From Hydractinia symbiolongicarpus (lineage: Eukaryota > Cnidaria > Hydrozoa > Anthoathecata > Hydractiniidae), in assembly GCF_029227915.1 (NCBI RefSeq), contig NC_079885.1:25359001-25423000 (forward strand): DNA of 64,000 bases. Reading direction: 5' to 3'. Made by a program: the position numbers and the translations under genes. The notes beneath the pieces were generated by a model, which saw nothing but the letters and a program-made list of their open reading frames with translations, was not told where the DNA came from and made no database searches. Numbering within the stretch: the stretch's first letter is position 1; the number at the start of each line of letters is the position of its first letter. This document shows, piece by piece, positions 52,056-63,842 of this stretch.

Positions 52056-53940
52056 CTCCCCCAGCGGAAGTATTAAACATTCGTTGTTGAAACGTGGAAA
52101 GTTCGTCAATTATATCTTGTTCATCAGCATGGTAAGTTACAACCAAACTACGAACTGCACGACGAGTAATTCGATTTATCTTTTCGTTATGGTTACGATA
52201 ACGAATTTCGACTTTACGTATCTTCTTGTCTTTATCCATCACGACTGCTTCGACAATACCGTACTGATAATTTGAACATAACGGGGTATCTTGTTTCAGA
52301 AACAATACAATATCACCCTTTTAAATACTTTTATCTGATTTATACCATTTTGGTTGTGTCGTTAATTTCGGTATATGAGTTGATTTGCTTTAAATATTCG
52401 ATCTGGATCATTTGTCACAATCATACTTCCAACGGGACTCCTCTCATTATTTCTACTCAATGTCAGACGATTTGGTGTAAGAAGATCCATAGATTCAAAG
52501 CTGGAAACTATGTTACCCATAGTTAATGGTAAATTGTTGATGTTATTAGCAATCTCTGCTGCAATCGTCTCCCATTGTATTATAGATAATCTTTTATTGA
52601 TCAACGAAATTTCTAGCAACTGTTTTCACTTCTCTTATCTTTCTCTCCACTCTGCCATTATTGTACGTATTCAACTGATACATCCTTGTGTAAGTTGTGT
52701 TTGATGTCAACATAACTAAGCTACATTGAATGAAATGCTTTCACAATTTGACTTTCTTCGTCGGATAACAACGGTTTTGGATAGCCATTTTCACAAGAAA
52801 ATTGCACAAACGCTTGAATAAATGCAGTTGATGAATAATTCTCCATTGTCTTAATTGCTGTACAAGAAGTTGTGTTGCAGCAAAACACGACCAACCAAAT
52901 TTTGATAGTTGCTCTTTTGTGATGATGCAAGTATGCTCTAAACGGTCCACACATATCAACTTGAGAAATATAAAAGCATGGTGCAATAGTAACAAAATAC
53001 CTTGATATTGGTCCCAGTGCTACTTCAACCTTTTCCCTTTGAATATTACAAATGTTTCGATTATAAATGCTTTCTTAAGCACAAATCTCCATACAGATTC
53101 TGCGCCAGAGTGCTTTACTGTGCTGTTGTACCAGTGAACATCACTAATTATGCAATATGCTAACGGGGAGTATCTATCAACCATAGGTACACAAAATGTG
53201 GTGGCTGACTGATCTTTCATTGCTTCTGTCATCTTTCCAACGATAGTTATCTCTTTAGTTGGTAAGATACATACGCCCAGTATAATACAGGATGCCATCC
53301 TTTTCTTGTTGAATTTCTCGTACTGTTTTCGTGCCGGTTTATGAGAGCAGCTTTTCTGAAGAAATATTTCTTAGCTTTTCGAATGTCGTCTTCAAATAGT
53401 AGCAGAGTGAATTTTGTGGTAATCGGTTGTTTCTTTATTGATTGCAATTATGATTGTCTATCACTAATAATACTTTTACGCACATTAAATACAAATTTGA
53501 TAGCAATGGCTGGTATACGAATCACGGTTTTAAAACGGTATTTGTTGGTACCTCCTTTTGATTGCTTTGTCATTTTCTTCTTCAGGTATGCGGAATTTCT
53601 CCTTTAGTTCATTAATAAGTCGATCGGATTCATTGATACGAAACAATGTTGAACTTTCTTTTCAGAATCGGATGGTTTTCTCTTCTTCCACCTGTAATTC
53701 TTTCTTCTTTTGCTTGATCGCTTTAATATATTCACTGATTGATTTGTATTGAAGAGTGAACAATTTTCCATACTTTCCTTTATAATCTTCTCCAAAGTGT
53801 TTTTGAAGTTCTCCATGCTTGTGTCTCTTTTTAGCACGTAGTGATAGTGCTTGCGAAAGAGCTTTTTCGTATATTTCATTCGATGGATATAAATCACTCA
53901 CACGATTACTGGCATAGATTTTTAAACAGCTAAGTGGTCC
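52014..53940 (-). pseudogene. BEL/Pao retrotransposon integrase and 3' pol
   Basis: From 53298 the minus strand reads MASCIILGVCILPTKEITIV, MVDRYSPLAYCIISDVHWYN and KHSGAESVWRFVLKKAF, the BEL/Pao integrase zinc-binding approach; 52995-52721 gives FVQFSCENGYPKPLL and DEESQIVK (core). 52619-52362 has IQWETIAAEIANNINNLPLT and ESMDLLTPNRLTLSRNN, and 52305-52014 LFLKQDTPLCSNYQYGIVEA with IRKVEIRYRNHNEK. This order is characteristic of BEL/Pao. Stops and shifts are frequent. 53901-53604 encodes a Lys-rich stretch I cannot place. The RT is missing. Confidence 0.75.
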
Positions 53941-54174
53941 TTTAACAGAGACCTATTTTCCTCTCTAGACATATCCTCATCCAATTTCCAGTTGTCTACC
54001 AACAGGCTTGATTTTCGATATCATTCTGCGAGTCTGTTGTAGTAGCAATTTGGTAACATTTTCGCCAGTGTCAGATAATGTTTTGTAGTCCAATCTTTTG
54101 CTCCTCCTCATCGATTACATTGGTTCTGTTTGAATGTGGGTCTTTTAGGTCGGGTTGCTCGGAATACAATTCTA

Positions 54175-54597
54175 AAACTGCGATGATATGGCAAGTTAAG
54201 TTATTCAAACTGAAAGAAAATATATACAAATTTATTTTTGAAATTTAACAAACGTTTGACAAATAGATTGAAATATATTTATAAATACTCGTACCAGATT
54301 GCCCATGTATAAAACGGGATAAAATTGAAATGAATTACGCCCAAACGTTTTTTTGAAAGTTGATATGTATAAAATTTGATTGATACTTTTGTACAAAGTT
54401 TTCCTGTGACTACTAAGGTTTGTGATTTGACAGAATGAACGAAAAGTGTAAAAAAATGTATTATAAAGTAATTGACATGAAATCCCTAATGACACTATCA
54501 AGTAACAATTTACAATTAAACAATACCTGTAGCTAAGATGAAACATAATGATACAACACAAGTGGGACAAACGAGACAATGAGACGCGGGACTGGAC
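54175..54597 (+). repeat. 420 bp direct repeat, copy 2
   Basis: Matches 47270-47690; here it is followed by the 120 bp repeat and an (AT)n run instead of a Penelope-like RT. Confidence 0.85.
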
Positions 54598-54720
54598 AAA
54601 GAAATTGAATAAACAAGGCATAATGATAAATGGTGGCACTACAGACAAGGTAAATTTTACGGAGTGACATAAACAATGAATTTTAATTCAATAATATATA
54701 TATATATATATATAAACACA
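54595..54720. repeat. 120 bp repeat, second copy
   Basis: See 51935-52055; ends in (TA)n near 54700. Confidence 0.65.
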
Positions 54721-55543
54721 ACACTGCAAGTCAATTAAAAGAAAAAAACCTTCCCGGTTTCCATCCGGATTTCATATTACAGACCCCCAGCCATCCCGAC
54801 CATTTTCTGTTTCAAGCACATGATAAAACAGAAGTTGATGTAGACGCCGATCAAATAGTATTGTTCCAATTTTAAGAAATATCACAGGCAAAAACAATTG
54901 ACACGCAAAAGTTGATATTTAACAAGTTTTGTTGAAGTATGAATTTGAAGAAGATTAAAGCGAAATGTAAAGTTTTTAGGATTCATGCCATGTTATATGC
55001 ATATATATTTTTTATTGGTAAATCTTTCAATATCACTAAATATCTGCGCTAGTCTCTATTTGTAAATTAATTCTCAAGGAGAACTGCAAACAAGGTTTTA
55101 CTATCTCAAAACAGCACTGTATGTATAAATAGAAATACATGTTTTTGTGTGCATTCACAAATCAAGAGGGTTCGATGTTCGTTGTACTCTTTCGTTTTAC
55201 CATCCGACACTGCCAACTTCCAAATTAAATTAATCTTTGAAATGTTCGTCCAGCATGTTGTCATGTTATCAAACCATCATTTGGAACATCCTCTTGTGTC
55301 CAATAACCTGCGTAGCCTTTTAGCCCTTTTTTGTCAATGTAAGGTAACTTTGGAAAATATTAACACTGTTAATATTTTTATCAATATTTATTTTGTAGAA
55401 TGGAAAAACTAAAAAATATTTTTAAGGCATCATCGTTGCCATGGAAATGAGTTTGAGACTAATTAGTCCGTCGGGTATTTCTGAATTTAACTTTTTTGAA
55501 AATTTAAATGGTAAAATCATTAGATGTTTTTCGCTTGAATGTT
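54721..55543. other. Spacer, no gene recognised
   Basis: Open frames such as 55149-55412 show no recognisable protein; sequence is AT-rich. Confidence 0.45.
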
Positions 55544-56340
55544 TCATAATTCGTGTAATTTTGCAGAGCAATTCTTCTTATCATTCAAACATAGGTATGC
55601 TTCACAAGCACTACATTTTATATGTGGCCCAAGCTTCTTACTTGTCTTGTGCACACACCTCACAACGACCAGATCCGATGCCACCATTTTTTGGATTTTC
55701 TCGACAACCCATATGAAGATATCAATTGATCTGCCTTATCAACACCACCCATAAAATGTTGTAGTCTTTCATGGAAACAGGGCAATTGAAATCATTTCTT
55801 GTTTTATCTTTCTGTGTCCTCAAAGGAGTTGCAGATTCTGTTACATTAAAATTTGATAACATGGTCACAGATTTGTTATCTTTCCATTTGTAAAATACCA
55901 ATCCTCCAGTAGAAACCTGATGGTCAAAGTCACGTCTTAGAAGCACTTTATCACTTTTCAGGTTCTTTAGCAAGTATATCCTGTCCAAACGTTCCACGAC
56001 AATACACTTTATGTTGCAATAGGTATTCCATCAGGGATCCAGAGGTGAAATAGTTGTCACAATAAACTTCATGATGTTTACCGTTCAGAGAATTTGTTAG
56101 TTGGTACACTACAGACGCACCTAAACCGAAATACTTTGGCATTGAATCATCAGTCTGAATTTGATGCTTTTCTTAGTAAACTTGACGTTGATACAAATAA
56201 CCATCCATGTCAGCATAGCCAAAATTTGAAACCTCTTTTTATAGGTTTCATTGGATTATATTGTTATAGACTGCTTCGACCCTTAAACAGAATCATGCTT
56301 TCGTCAACACTACCACCCTGAGATACATTGTAAATTTATA
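55544..56340 (-). pseudogene. piggyBac transposase, C-terminal part
   Basis: Reading across stops from 56340: DESMILFKGRSSL, then 56142-55951 FGLGASVVYQLTNSLNGKHH and YCDNYFTSGSLMEYLL. 55997-55722 continues SDKVLLRRDFDHQVSTGGLV, YKWKDNKSVTMLSNF and MKDYN, followed by MGGVDKADQL. A C-terminal zinc ribbon (GRCEVCAQDK ... KCSACEAYLCLNDKKNC) ends at 55544. This is the PGBD/piggyBac order. Stops and shifts abolish it; the N-terminal third is missing. Confidence 0.8.
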
Positions 56341-57465
56341 CAAAGTTTGAGTTTTGCTAAGTAATAATTTTTCATTTTCATTAAGTAAATTACTCTATCG
56401 CCGCATGAAAATTGACGTTATCCAAACAGAGAACCTGAAGGCTCTCTCACTAAATAATGCGACTTTTATGCAGTGACGCATACCAATATGCCGCAGTTGA
56501 AAGAGAAAAATAACAGAGCTTTTCTGAAGTCCAAGGTGTAGCCGTTTAACGTGCGTTGGCTTCCGTTGCGTTGGCTTGATGTAAGTAATATCTAATGTAG
56601 AAACTTTACACAGCATAATAACTTGAATAAAGGACACTGAAAAAAGAAATTTAAAATAAATTTTAAACAAAAGATTTTAAAACTTCGTAAAGCCATCTCG
56701 TACAATAAAATATATCGTAAAATTCCTAGAGTAGACATCTCCTAACGTATTTTCCAACTGCACAAAAGGCCACTCATCAACACATTATTCGCGCACTCTC
56801 TAAATTTTTCAAACTTTCTTTTTCCAAATCTTTAGACCATAAATAATAAATACAAGAAATAGCGGAGAAAACCAAAACTGACTTGAAGTATACGAACTTT
56901 AATTAAACTTTCTTATAAAATTTGTCCACTTCTGACACTGGCTAATTTCCAAGGTGAATTTCCATTTAAAAGCGAAAGTGGAGCGGAACGGACAATGTGA
57001 TTTCTGGATTATAAAAGTCGAAATATTTTTCCATTTTTATTCTTCTTGCAAACAGGAACGAAAAAATAAAAAAATCAATATTAGTACATAGCCAATCAAG
57101 TATTTTCTTGCTAAGTTCCGTTTTGCTTCGATCCATTTTGCCCCAAGTGTAAATGTAGATGGATTTTTGGTTTAGTTACATTAACGCGCTGATAAAATTA
57201 AAAATAACCATAAACCAACGTAGACAAAAACCAACATAACACGCGATGGTTAACTTGGGCTTCAACTTATCCAAACCTAAACAGGCAAAAAAGAAGCAAT
57301 TAACTTTAGAATATTAACATATCGACCTTGCAGCATATTGCGAAAATATTGCTGCATATTATTGCCACAATATAGTTTATCAATAAATTGCAGGTTGTTT
57401 TCACACTATATTATGACGGCTGGATAGGGTCAATACAGAATAGAGTATTTCAAATACACAAAAAT
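56341..57465. other. Spacer, no gene recognised
   Basis: AT-rich; no supported ORF or RNA gene. Confidence 0.45.
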
Positions 57466-57530
57466 GTCTATATAATAATACAGAGACTGTGTCCGTCTGT
57501 CTTTCTGTAACAGGCAAAGTGGATTATATT
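57466..57530 (+). mobile_element. Possible Helitron-like 5' end
   Basis: TCTATATAATAATACAGAG followed by 'actgtgtccgtctgtctttctg'. It resembles the 5' end of the 137 bp element at 1732-1868. No matching hairpin-CTRR 3' end was found, so this is only a candidate. Confidence 0.3.
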
Positions 57531-57663
57531 CTTTGCATTTTTTTTAAAATCTTTAGTTTAATCCCTATAAAAATGTTCTGTATTTTATAAACGTTTTTTT
57601 GACGATTGCCTAGAATGTGATAAAATAAAGTGATTTCAGTAGTTAGGAAATTAATTGCTTGCT

Positions 57664-57850
57664 AATTCAAATATTCTGCAGAATATTTTAAATACACTGC
57701 AGAATATTTCATATACACTGCAGAATATTTCAAATACACTTCAGGAGATTTAAAATACACTGCAGAAGATTTCAAATACACTGCAGAAGATATTAAAAAC
57801 ACTGCAGAAGATATCAAAAACACTGCAGCAGATTTCAAATACACCACAGA
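57664..57850. repeat. Tandem repeat, ~22 bp unit, eight to nine copies
   Basis: Units of 'cactgcagaatatttcaaata' with small changes; each carries a PstI-like CTGCAG palindrome. The minus-strand ORF through it is only repeat-encoded. Confidence 0.85.
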
Positions 57851-58875
57851 ATAAATGGTACAAAAATATTCTGAATGTGCTGCAAACTTTTTCAAATCAC
57901 AGCGGTAAAAAATGAGGTAAAAACTCGCTCTTGTAAATTTTTTTGTACTTTTTGCCAAATTTTAAGAGACATTTTAGGCGGAAAGGAGGTATAATTTTCA
58001 AATTTTAGATTTGTGACGCAGAAGATATCGTTTTTTAATAAGTCGTTACCGTTTCTGGGAGGTGGAAAAGGTACCTAAATTTCGTCGTTTCGGGCAGTGT
58101 TTTCATATATTTTAGCGTAAATTTTAGTATTGATTTTTTTCTGCGTAGTTTTTAGTATAGATTGTAGAAACACTGTCCATTTCTACTTATTTTCTAGTTT
58201 CAAAATTTTGCAAATGTCCAGAGCGCTATACCTCAGGCGTTTGTTAATGTTTTTAAACAAAATTTTCCTGGAAAGAACACCACTCAGGCCAAAAAAAATT
58301 CTTTATATATCCAAATTAAGATAATAGAATTTTTTTACAAATACGAAAAACATGTTATTTGAACCCCTTACTATTACCTACGAAACTATATAACTAATGG
58401 CTTTTTATAATACAACTTTTTTTCGCCACGTTTTACTTTTAAACATGCTGTTTGAAATATTCTGCTGTGCATTTAAAGTACTTTCTGCTAATTTAAAAAA
58501 TTGTATTTGAAATATTCTGCTTTCCATCGGCCCGTTGTGTCACTATTCTGTACTATTTATGAAATATATTGCTGTAACAACCCTAAGTTCAAGCCCCCTC
58601 AGTAACTTTTAATAGGCTTGTCTAAATGAATAAACTTCGCACACTTGTAGTACATCATAAAAGGACCAAAATGATAGCAGTAAATGTCAGCACTTTTTCT
58701 GTGAGGCCATCATCGAAAACATTCCAAAAAACTGTTATGTTGCGTGGGTTGGCAAAGAGGAGAAAAGAGACGTGCTTAATAAAATATGTCAGAGTCGATA
58801 CAATAAAGTTCTTGGTGTATTATGCCGAGTAGAGCATTTGCGACATAACATCTCCCCATCGTTTTAGATTAATGT
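57851..58875. other. Spacer, no gene recognised
   Basis: AT-rich. It probably includes the 3' non-coding end of the gypsy fragment that follows, but no LTR pair could be found. Confidence 0.4.
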
Positions 58876-60021
58876 TTACTGTTTCTTAGATCGCAGTGGA
58901 TATTGTTTTCGTGTTATATTATCGTCGTTGACTGTGTCGGGTTTCTGATCTGTTGCATTTGTTTTGTTATAAAGAAGTTTTGCAAATGAAATACGGCGTT
59001 TGATAACAATATTTGTTCTGTTATTTTTAACTGTTATTTGGGTGCCATTGACTGTAACTACTGTGTATATATCTGGTAAATATGTTGTTTGGAATTTGTT
59101 ATTTCTTACACCCCTTCTTATGAAGACTTGGCTGTTAACTTTGATTGGGATTGCAGGACGGCAATGTTTGTCAGCGGTTTGCTTTGTGAGTGTAAGTATC
59201 GTGGTGACGTTTTGTTGTTCATTGTCGGTATTCCTGTGTTGATTTCACGACCAAAAAATTATGTTGAAGGTTTTTCGTTAGTTGCTGGATGAACGCAGTT
59301 TCTGTAATTCAGGAGCATTGATCGTAAGGTATTTTTCCAGTCGGTACCAGCGTCGAATGAGTGACGGATTAATTTACTCAAGTTTGGCATAAAACGCTCA
59401 GCTTGCCCGCTGCTTCTGGGCCAATAAGGAATTAAACTGTCATGTACAATACCACGTGATTTAAAAAATAGATCAATTTCATGACTGTCCCAAGGGGGTC
59501 CATTATCCGTTTTTATCATTTCGGGATAACCAAGAATTGAAAAGAGATTATCAAGGCGAGTAGATACAATATTGAACGTCGTAGATTTCATAACTTCAAC
59601 AATCGGGAACTTCGAAAATAAATCTGTAATTACTAGAAAATCGGCTGCAATGTGTGACCATGGTGATGTCGATAATTCGGTCATTTGTACAGGTGTTGGT
59701 TTGTTGTGTCTCCCTATCTTTTGACATGATGGACATGTTGAATGAGATTTTCGATGTCTCTGTCCATGTGGTACCAATAAACTTTGCAACGTAGCAAACT
59801 TTTTAATTTTACTATACCAAGACATGAACGATGTGCTATTTCCATGATTTCGGAATAAATAAACGATTTCTACGTAATATAATACCATTAACTTCACAAA
59901 ATTCTTCTTTATAAACTTCATATTTTTGTAACGAGGAACAATTGTCGGATGTAAGTGCTTTACATATTTCTTGAATTTCGTCCTCATTTTCTGAGGCTGT
60001 GCGTATTTCATTTAACGACAT
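58876..60021 (-). pseudogene. Gypsy integrase (second element)
   Basis: 60011-59259 has CPSCQKIGRHNK, SHIAADFL (first Asp), MIKTDNGPPWDS (second Asp) and YWPRSSGQAERFMPNL (Glu). A deletion removes the usual spacer between the first Asp and TDLFSKFPIVEV. Past a stop and shift, 59200-58876 encodes a C-terminal part (INTGIPTM, VFIRRGVRNNKFQ, GTQITVKNN, YPLRSKKQ-stop). No chromodomain. Confidence 0.75.
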
Positions 60022-60165
60022 AGATTGTGGTACGGAATTATTTGTAATAAAATTTACATATTCATTTGTAATGTTTTCGCCAGTTGGAGCATTGTTACGT
60101 AATCTACTAATGTAATCAGCAATATTTTTCGCACCTTGTTTATAAATAATATCAAATCGGTAACT

Positions 60166-60795
60166 TTAAAGTTTCATCTGCCATCTTTCGATTCGCGGCG
60201 TAGCTCTAGTACGTGATGTTAAAATAAGCTTTAACGGATTATGATAAACTATAACTGTAAATTCTGCATGATATAAATAAACATGCCATTTTGAAACAGC
60301 GTGGACTACGGCTAAACTTTCTTTTTTAGGAACTGAATATTTTTGTTCAGTTTGAGATAATGCACGAGAGGTGTAACAGGCAGGCTTTGGATTTCCTTCG
60401 TCATCCGGTTGTAAAAGAATACCACCAATAGCATAATTGCTAGCATCGACCCACAATGTTATCGGTTTACGGGGATCGAAAAAGGATACAACGGTATTAG
60501 AAGTTAGCTCAGATTTTACCATTTGAAATGCCTGTTCATAGCGATCTGTCCATGTAAATTTTACATCTTTCTTTACCAATTCGCGAAGAGGGGTAGTTTT
60601 CTCGGAAAAGTTCTGAATAAAGCGGCTCATGTAAGTACAGAGTCCTAAAAATGATTTTAACTCACTTACGTTTGTTGGTGCATTTGCATTTGATAAGCAC
60701 TGGACTTTTTCTGGGTCTGGACGGATACCACTTGATGATAAAATAATACCAAAAAATGATATAGTACTTTTACCAATTAACCCATGAGCTTTCAA
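60166..60795 (-). pseudogene. Gypsy RT C-terminus and RNase H (second element)
   Basis: The 209-codon frame begins at the connection region (GLCTYMSRFIQNFSEKTTPL), then LWVDASNYAIGGILLQ (RNase H Asp), CYTSRALSQTEQKYS and KKESLAVVHAVSKWHVYLY. The RT palm, protease and gag are absent upstream, so the element is 5'-truncated near 60800. It belongs to a different gypsy lineage from the 19-27 kb element. Confidence 0.8.
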
Positions 60796-60891
60796 ACGTT
60801 TAAGGTGGTGCTTCTAGAAAAAAGCTATCTTCATTTCTAGACCAATACAGGTTATCATTTTTACAAAATTTGATTAAAAATCTTTCAAAAT

Positions 60892-60924
<33 letters not shown>

Positions 60925-61378
60925 GGATTGCCTCGATTATCCAAATTACCACGGTATATATGTCAAAAAATGTCCGTATTTTAAAACATAATATCTTCAA
61001 AAATACATAAGCTAAGATCTTCAAACTTTGACTACACATTAATAACAGTTATAAAATTCATTTGTCATAGGATTTTTTTAATAGTCTCACTTATTCAAAA
61101 ATTATCTGAATATATGTAAAATGTCTATTTCCAGACCATTTTTTCTACATGTTCGCCTCGATAACTCCATAACAAAAACCTTAGATTAAAAAATCCTATG
61201 ACAAATGAATTATACATTTATTATCAACACATCCTGAAAATTCCATTCCATCATCTTCAGTTAAACTGGAAATATCATGTTTTGAAATTACGCAACTTAT
61301 GCAAAAGTGCCAATTAGAGAAAATCACGTTCAAAGTTTTCAAATACATAAATATAACATGAATATTTAAAATTAGCCA
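60796..61378. repeat. Spacer with poly(T) and an inverted repeat
   Basis: T24 at 60898-60923. An inverted repeat has arms 61050-61079 and 61181-61213, both with 'ttcatttgtcataggattttttaa' or its complement. It may be the 3' end of the Mutator-like element or a small MITE. Confidence 0.6.
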
Positions 61379-62797
61379 TTAAAATCCTCCTGCAACATAA
61401 GAATCAACTTGTTCAGTTTCTTTCTCTTTATCTAAGTATCCCTTTTTAATGGTTCTTAGTCTTTTTCTTTGTTTTTTTACTCTTTCCGTGGACTTCCTCT
61501 TCATTTGTTGAACACGTTTGCGGTCTTGGTTCATCAATTTTTCAAAGGTAACTTTGCCAGCAATACCAAATTCTCTATACACTGCTTTTAATCCACCACG
61601 ACCATCATTGTAGTGTATAACAGCAGAATTGATACCAATTTCAAAGGTAGAACGACTAACAAAAATATTTTTGGGACATCGAGTCCAAATTATAGAATTG
61701 AAAGCTTTTTTTGTGTTTTGCGTTTGACCATGTAGACACCTTTTCAATAAATCATCTGAAGACAAGTCATTGAATATAGGTCTTATGATGGTGTGTATTG
61801 CAAATGGAATAGATATTTTAGATTTATATGTATTTGTTCCATTTATTTGGTCAAGTTGCCACTTACACCATGTGTTTTCAGTTCTCGGGCACATTGCATG
61901 TCGCTTGGCTGGGTCAGTAAAAAAATTACAATGCCAAAGTATTGCACCTACAGCTTTTTTCATGGCATAAAGGTTATCAGAATTACTTCTTATGTCCATG
62001 CCATAATAGTTTTGCTTGGAGTTAATAACATTTTCTGTTAGTTTCCCTCTACCAGAAATGGGATTTTTTGTCCCTTTGTGCGACTTCACCATATTCCGCA
62101 GTCGAGTTCCAAGTCTTTTTTGGACATATCCAACGCATTCAAGCTTTATTGGTTGAACGTTGTAATTTTGATAAGGATCCTGATCTACAACTTCTTTAAA
62201 AGAAGATGTATCCCCATCTCCTAAATATTCTAAGTAGATTAAATTATTTTTCTCCACAGAACGATTAAACATATTTGTTGCACCAGCTGCCTCCATTGCA
62301 CCGGATGATTTGGTATGGTTTATTTGACACACATGATCGGCTTTCCACCGGTTGTATTCTGGTGTATCCTTTTTGTTTTGCCACATCCTACAACCTTGAC
62401 AATATTTCGAAAATGCTTTCACATCTACAACTTTGTCATCTACAATAGCGGTCACAACCCCGTTTAGAGAGGCATGCCCCGGTTTTTGCCAAGCGTCGTC
62501 AATTTTTACTCGCTTTCTCGCTGGACCATTAATGTTTTCACCTTGAAGTTCATCTGCTGCTCTTTTCATGCTAGCTTTAGCAGCCTTATCATAAGCATGA
62601 TAAATTTCTCCATTGTTTAAGCTATGGAATGATGCATTTCCAATGCTATGCATGTTCATACAATGTGCGAAAGTTTGCATTCCATGGTGGCCGCGTCCAA
62701 TTTCTCGAAACGCAATAACCGCTCTTGCGTTAGCCTCATATATTTGACGACCTTGAGTGCGAGTTTGCCTTTTACATTGAAGTGAAGAATATAAAGG
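61379..62797 (-). CDS. Mutator-like transposase (PF20700-type), long open frame
   Basis: A continuous frame of about 470 residues from 62797 to 61379. It begins LYSSLQCKRQ, then YEANARAVIAFREIGRGHHG, KPGHASLNGVVTAI, YCQGCRMWQNK, MEAAGATNMFNRSV, YLGDGDTSSFKEV (Asp), CVGYVQKRLGTRL, ISGRGKLTENVI, CKWQLDQINGTN and IIWTRCPK. The C-terminus is a Lys/Arg-rich coil. Where the 28 kb copy has NESFN, this has KKAFN, so a conserved Glu is lost. The N-terminal zinc ribbon seen in the other copy is absent; the ORF's apparent first ~30 codons (62884-62798) come from the adjoining Harbinger sequence. Confidence 0.8.
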   Translation of the reverse strand, partial: PLYSSLQCKRQTRTQGRQIYEANARAVIAFREIGRGHHGMQTFAHCMNMHSIGNASFHSLNNGEIYHAYDKAAKASMKRAADELQGENINGPARKRVKIDDAWQKPGHASLNGVVTAIVDDKVVDVKAFSKYCQGCRMWQNKKDTPEYNRWKADHVCQINHTKSSGAMEAAGATNMFNRSVEKNNLIYLEYLGDGDTSSFKEVVDQDPYQNYNVQPIKLECVGYVQKRLGTRLRNMVKSHKGTKNPISGRGKLTENVINSKQNYYGMDIRSNSDNLYAMKKAVGAILWHCNFFTDPAKRHAMCPRTENTWCKWQLDQINGTNTYKSKISIPFAIHTIIRPIFNDLSSDDLLKRCLHGQTQNTKKAFNSIIWTRCPKNIFVSRSTFEIGINSAVIHYNDGRGGLKAVYREFGIAGKVTFEKLMNQDRKRVQQMKRKSTERVKKQRKRLRTIKKGYLDKEKETEQVDSYVAGGF

Positions 62798-62925
62798 CTG
62801 GTTCACAGTCATTCGCTGTGGTCGCTCGAATAGGGAGATTTTTAAAAAGTCTATTCGCTGCGAACGGAAGAATGCTGTTAACACTTGGCGCGTAAAATTT
62901 AAAATCGTTTACAACCAAAACAAAT

Positions 62926-63411
62926 ATGGCGCTTACAGCAAGGCAAATTATTTTATTGCTTTTGTTGCGAAGGCGGATGAAACGTAAAAATACTCGCGTA
63001 GCTAAAAGAAGATTCTGGGTTCGTCAAATCTACAAGGAGAGAAAAATAAAAGGAGAATATCATCTCCTGGTTCAGGATCTTAAATTATTTGATAGAGAGC
63101 TATTTTTTCGCCACTTTAGGATGACACCCTCCAAATTGGAGGAGTTACTTGGATACGTAGGACCGTTAATCACCAAGTCATCATTAAAATCCGAAGCAAT
63201 TAGTGCTAGTGAAAGGCTCTGCGTTACAATGCGTTATCTCGTTACCGGTGACGCACAAACTACTATTGCAGATAGTTACAGAATGAGCAAAAATACTGTT
63301 AGTGGAATAGTGAAAGAAACAGCAAATGCAATATGGAAATCCTTGGTTCGTTCAACTGATAAACGTAGTATGTTAATTACAATAACCATTGGCAGTTTCA
63401 AAAAGTTTTGA
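62926..63411 (+). CDS. HARBI1-like nuclease, N-terminal part
   Basis: A 161-codon ORF. A hydrophobic, Arg-rich start (IILLLLLRRRMKRKN) is followed by RRFWVRQIYKERKIKGEYHL, DRELFFRHFRMTPSKLEELL, ERLCVTMRYLVTGDAQTTIA and a helix-turn-helix SYRMSKNTVSGIVKETANAI. This is the N-terminal half of HARBI1-type nucleases. The DDE domain is not found in the 590 bp that follow, so it lies beyond an intron outside the window or is lost. The last ~16 residues are probably intronic. Confidence 0.75.
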   Translation: MALTARQIILLLLLRRRMKRKNTRVAKRRFWVRQIYKERKIKGEYHLLVQDLKLFDRELFFRHFRMTPSKLEELLGYVGPLITKSSLKSEAISASERLCVTMRYLVTGDAQTTIADSYRMSKNTVSGIVKETANAIWKSLVRSTDKRSMLITITIGSFKKF

Positions 63412-63477
63412 TAAATTCATGTTCTGATTTTACTATTTATTTTTTTTACATTGTGTCCTTTTATTTGTCTAATTCAG

Positions 63478-63764
63478 GTAAAGGGACATCTAAGAACAGC
63501 AATGTCTTTAAAATGATAACCCAAGGAAATCAATCAGCACTGAATAAATCTTTACCACTTGGACACACTGTCTTAAAAAGAAGATTTTTGTCAAATGCTC
63601 CTGGTTATATTGTTTTTTCCCGAAGGAATGCAAGTAAATGCAAAAATAAAGACCCAAAGAATTTGGGGTTTGTGTATGCTTTTTTATATGCAAAATCTTG
63701 TCAGCAGTTTAAAATTATTGTCAATAGATTAGGATATATTTTAAAGCAGCACTTATTCTACTGA
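63478..63764 (+). other. Unassigned open stretch
   Basis: Preceded by a pyrimidine-rich 'tctaattcag', an open frame of about 95 codons reads KMITQGNQSALNKSLPLGHT and is Lys/Asn-rich at the end. I do not recognise it. Confidence 0.25.
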
Positions 63765-63842
63765 ATGTGTAACTCTTACTTCCAACTAACAAAGGCACTG
63801 TAATGCACTTTAAATATATTTAATTATTTTGGTTCTTCAAAG

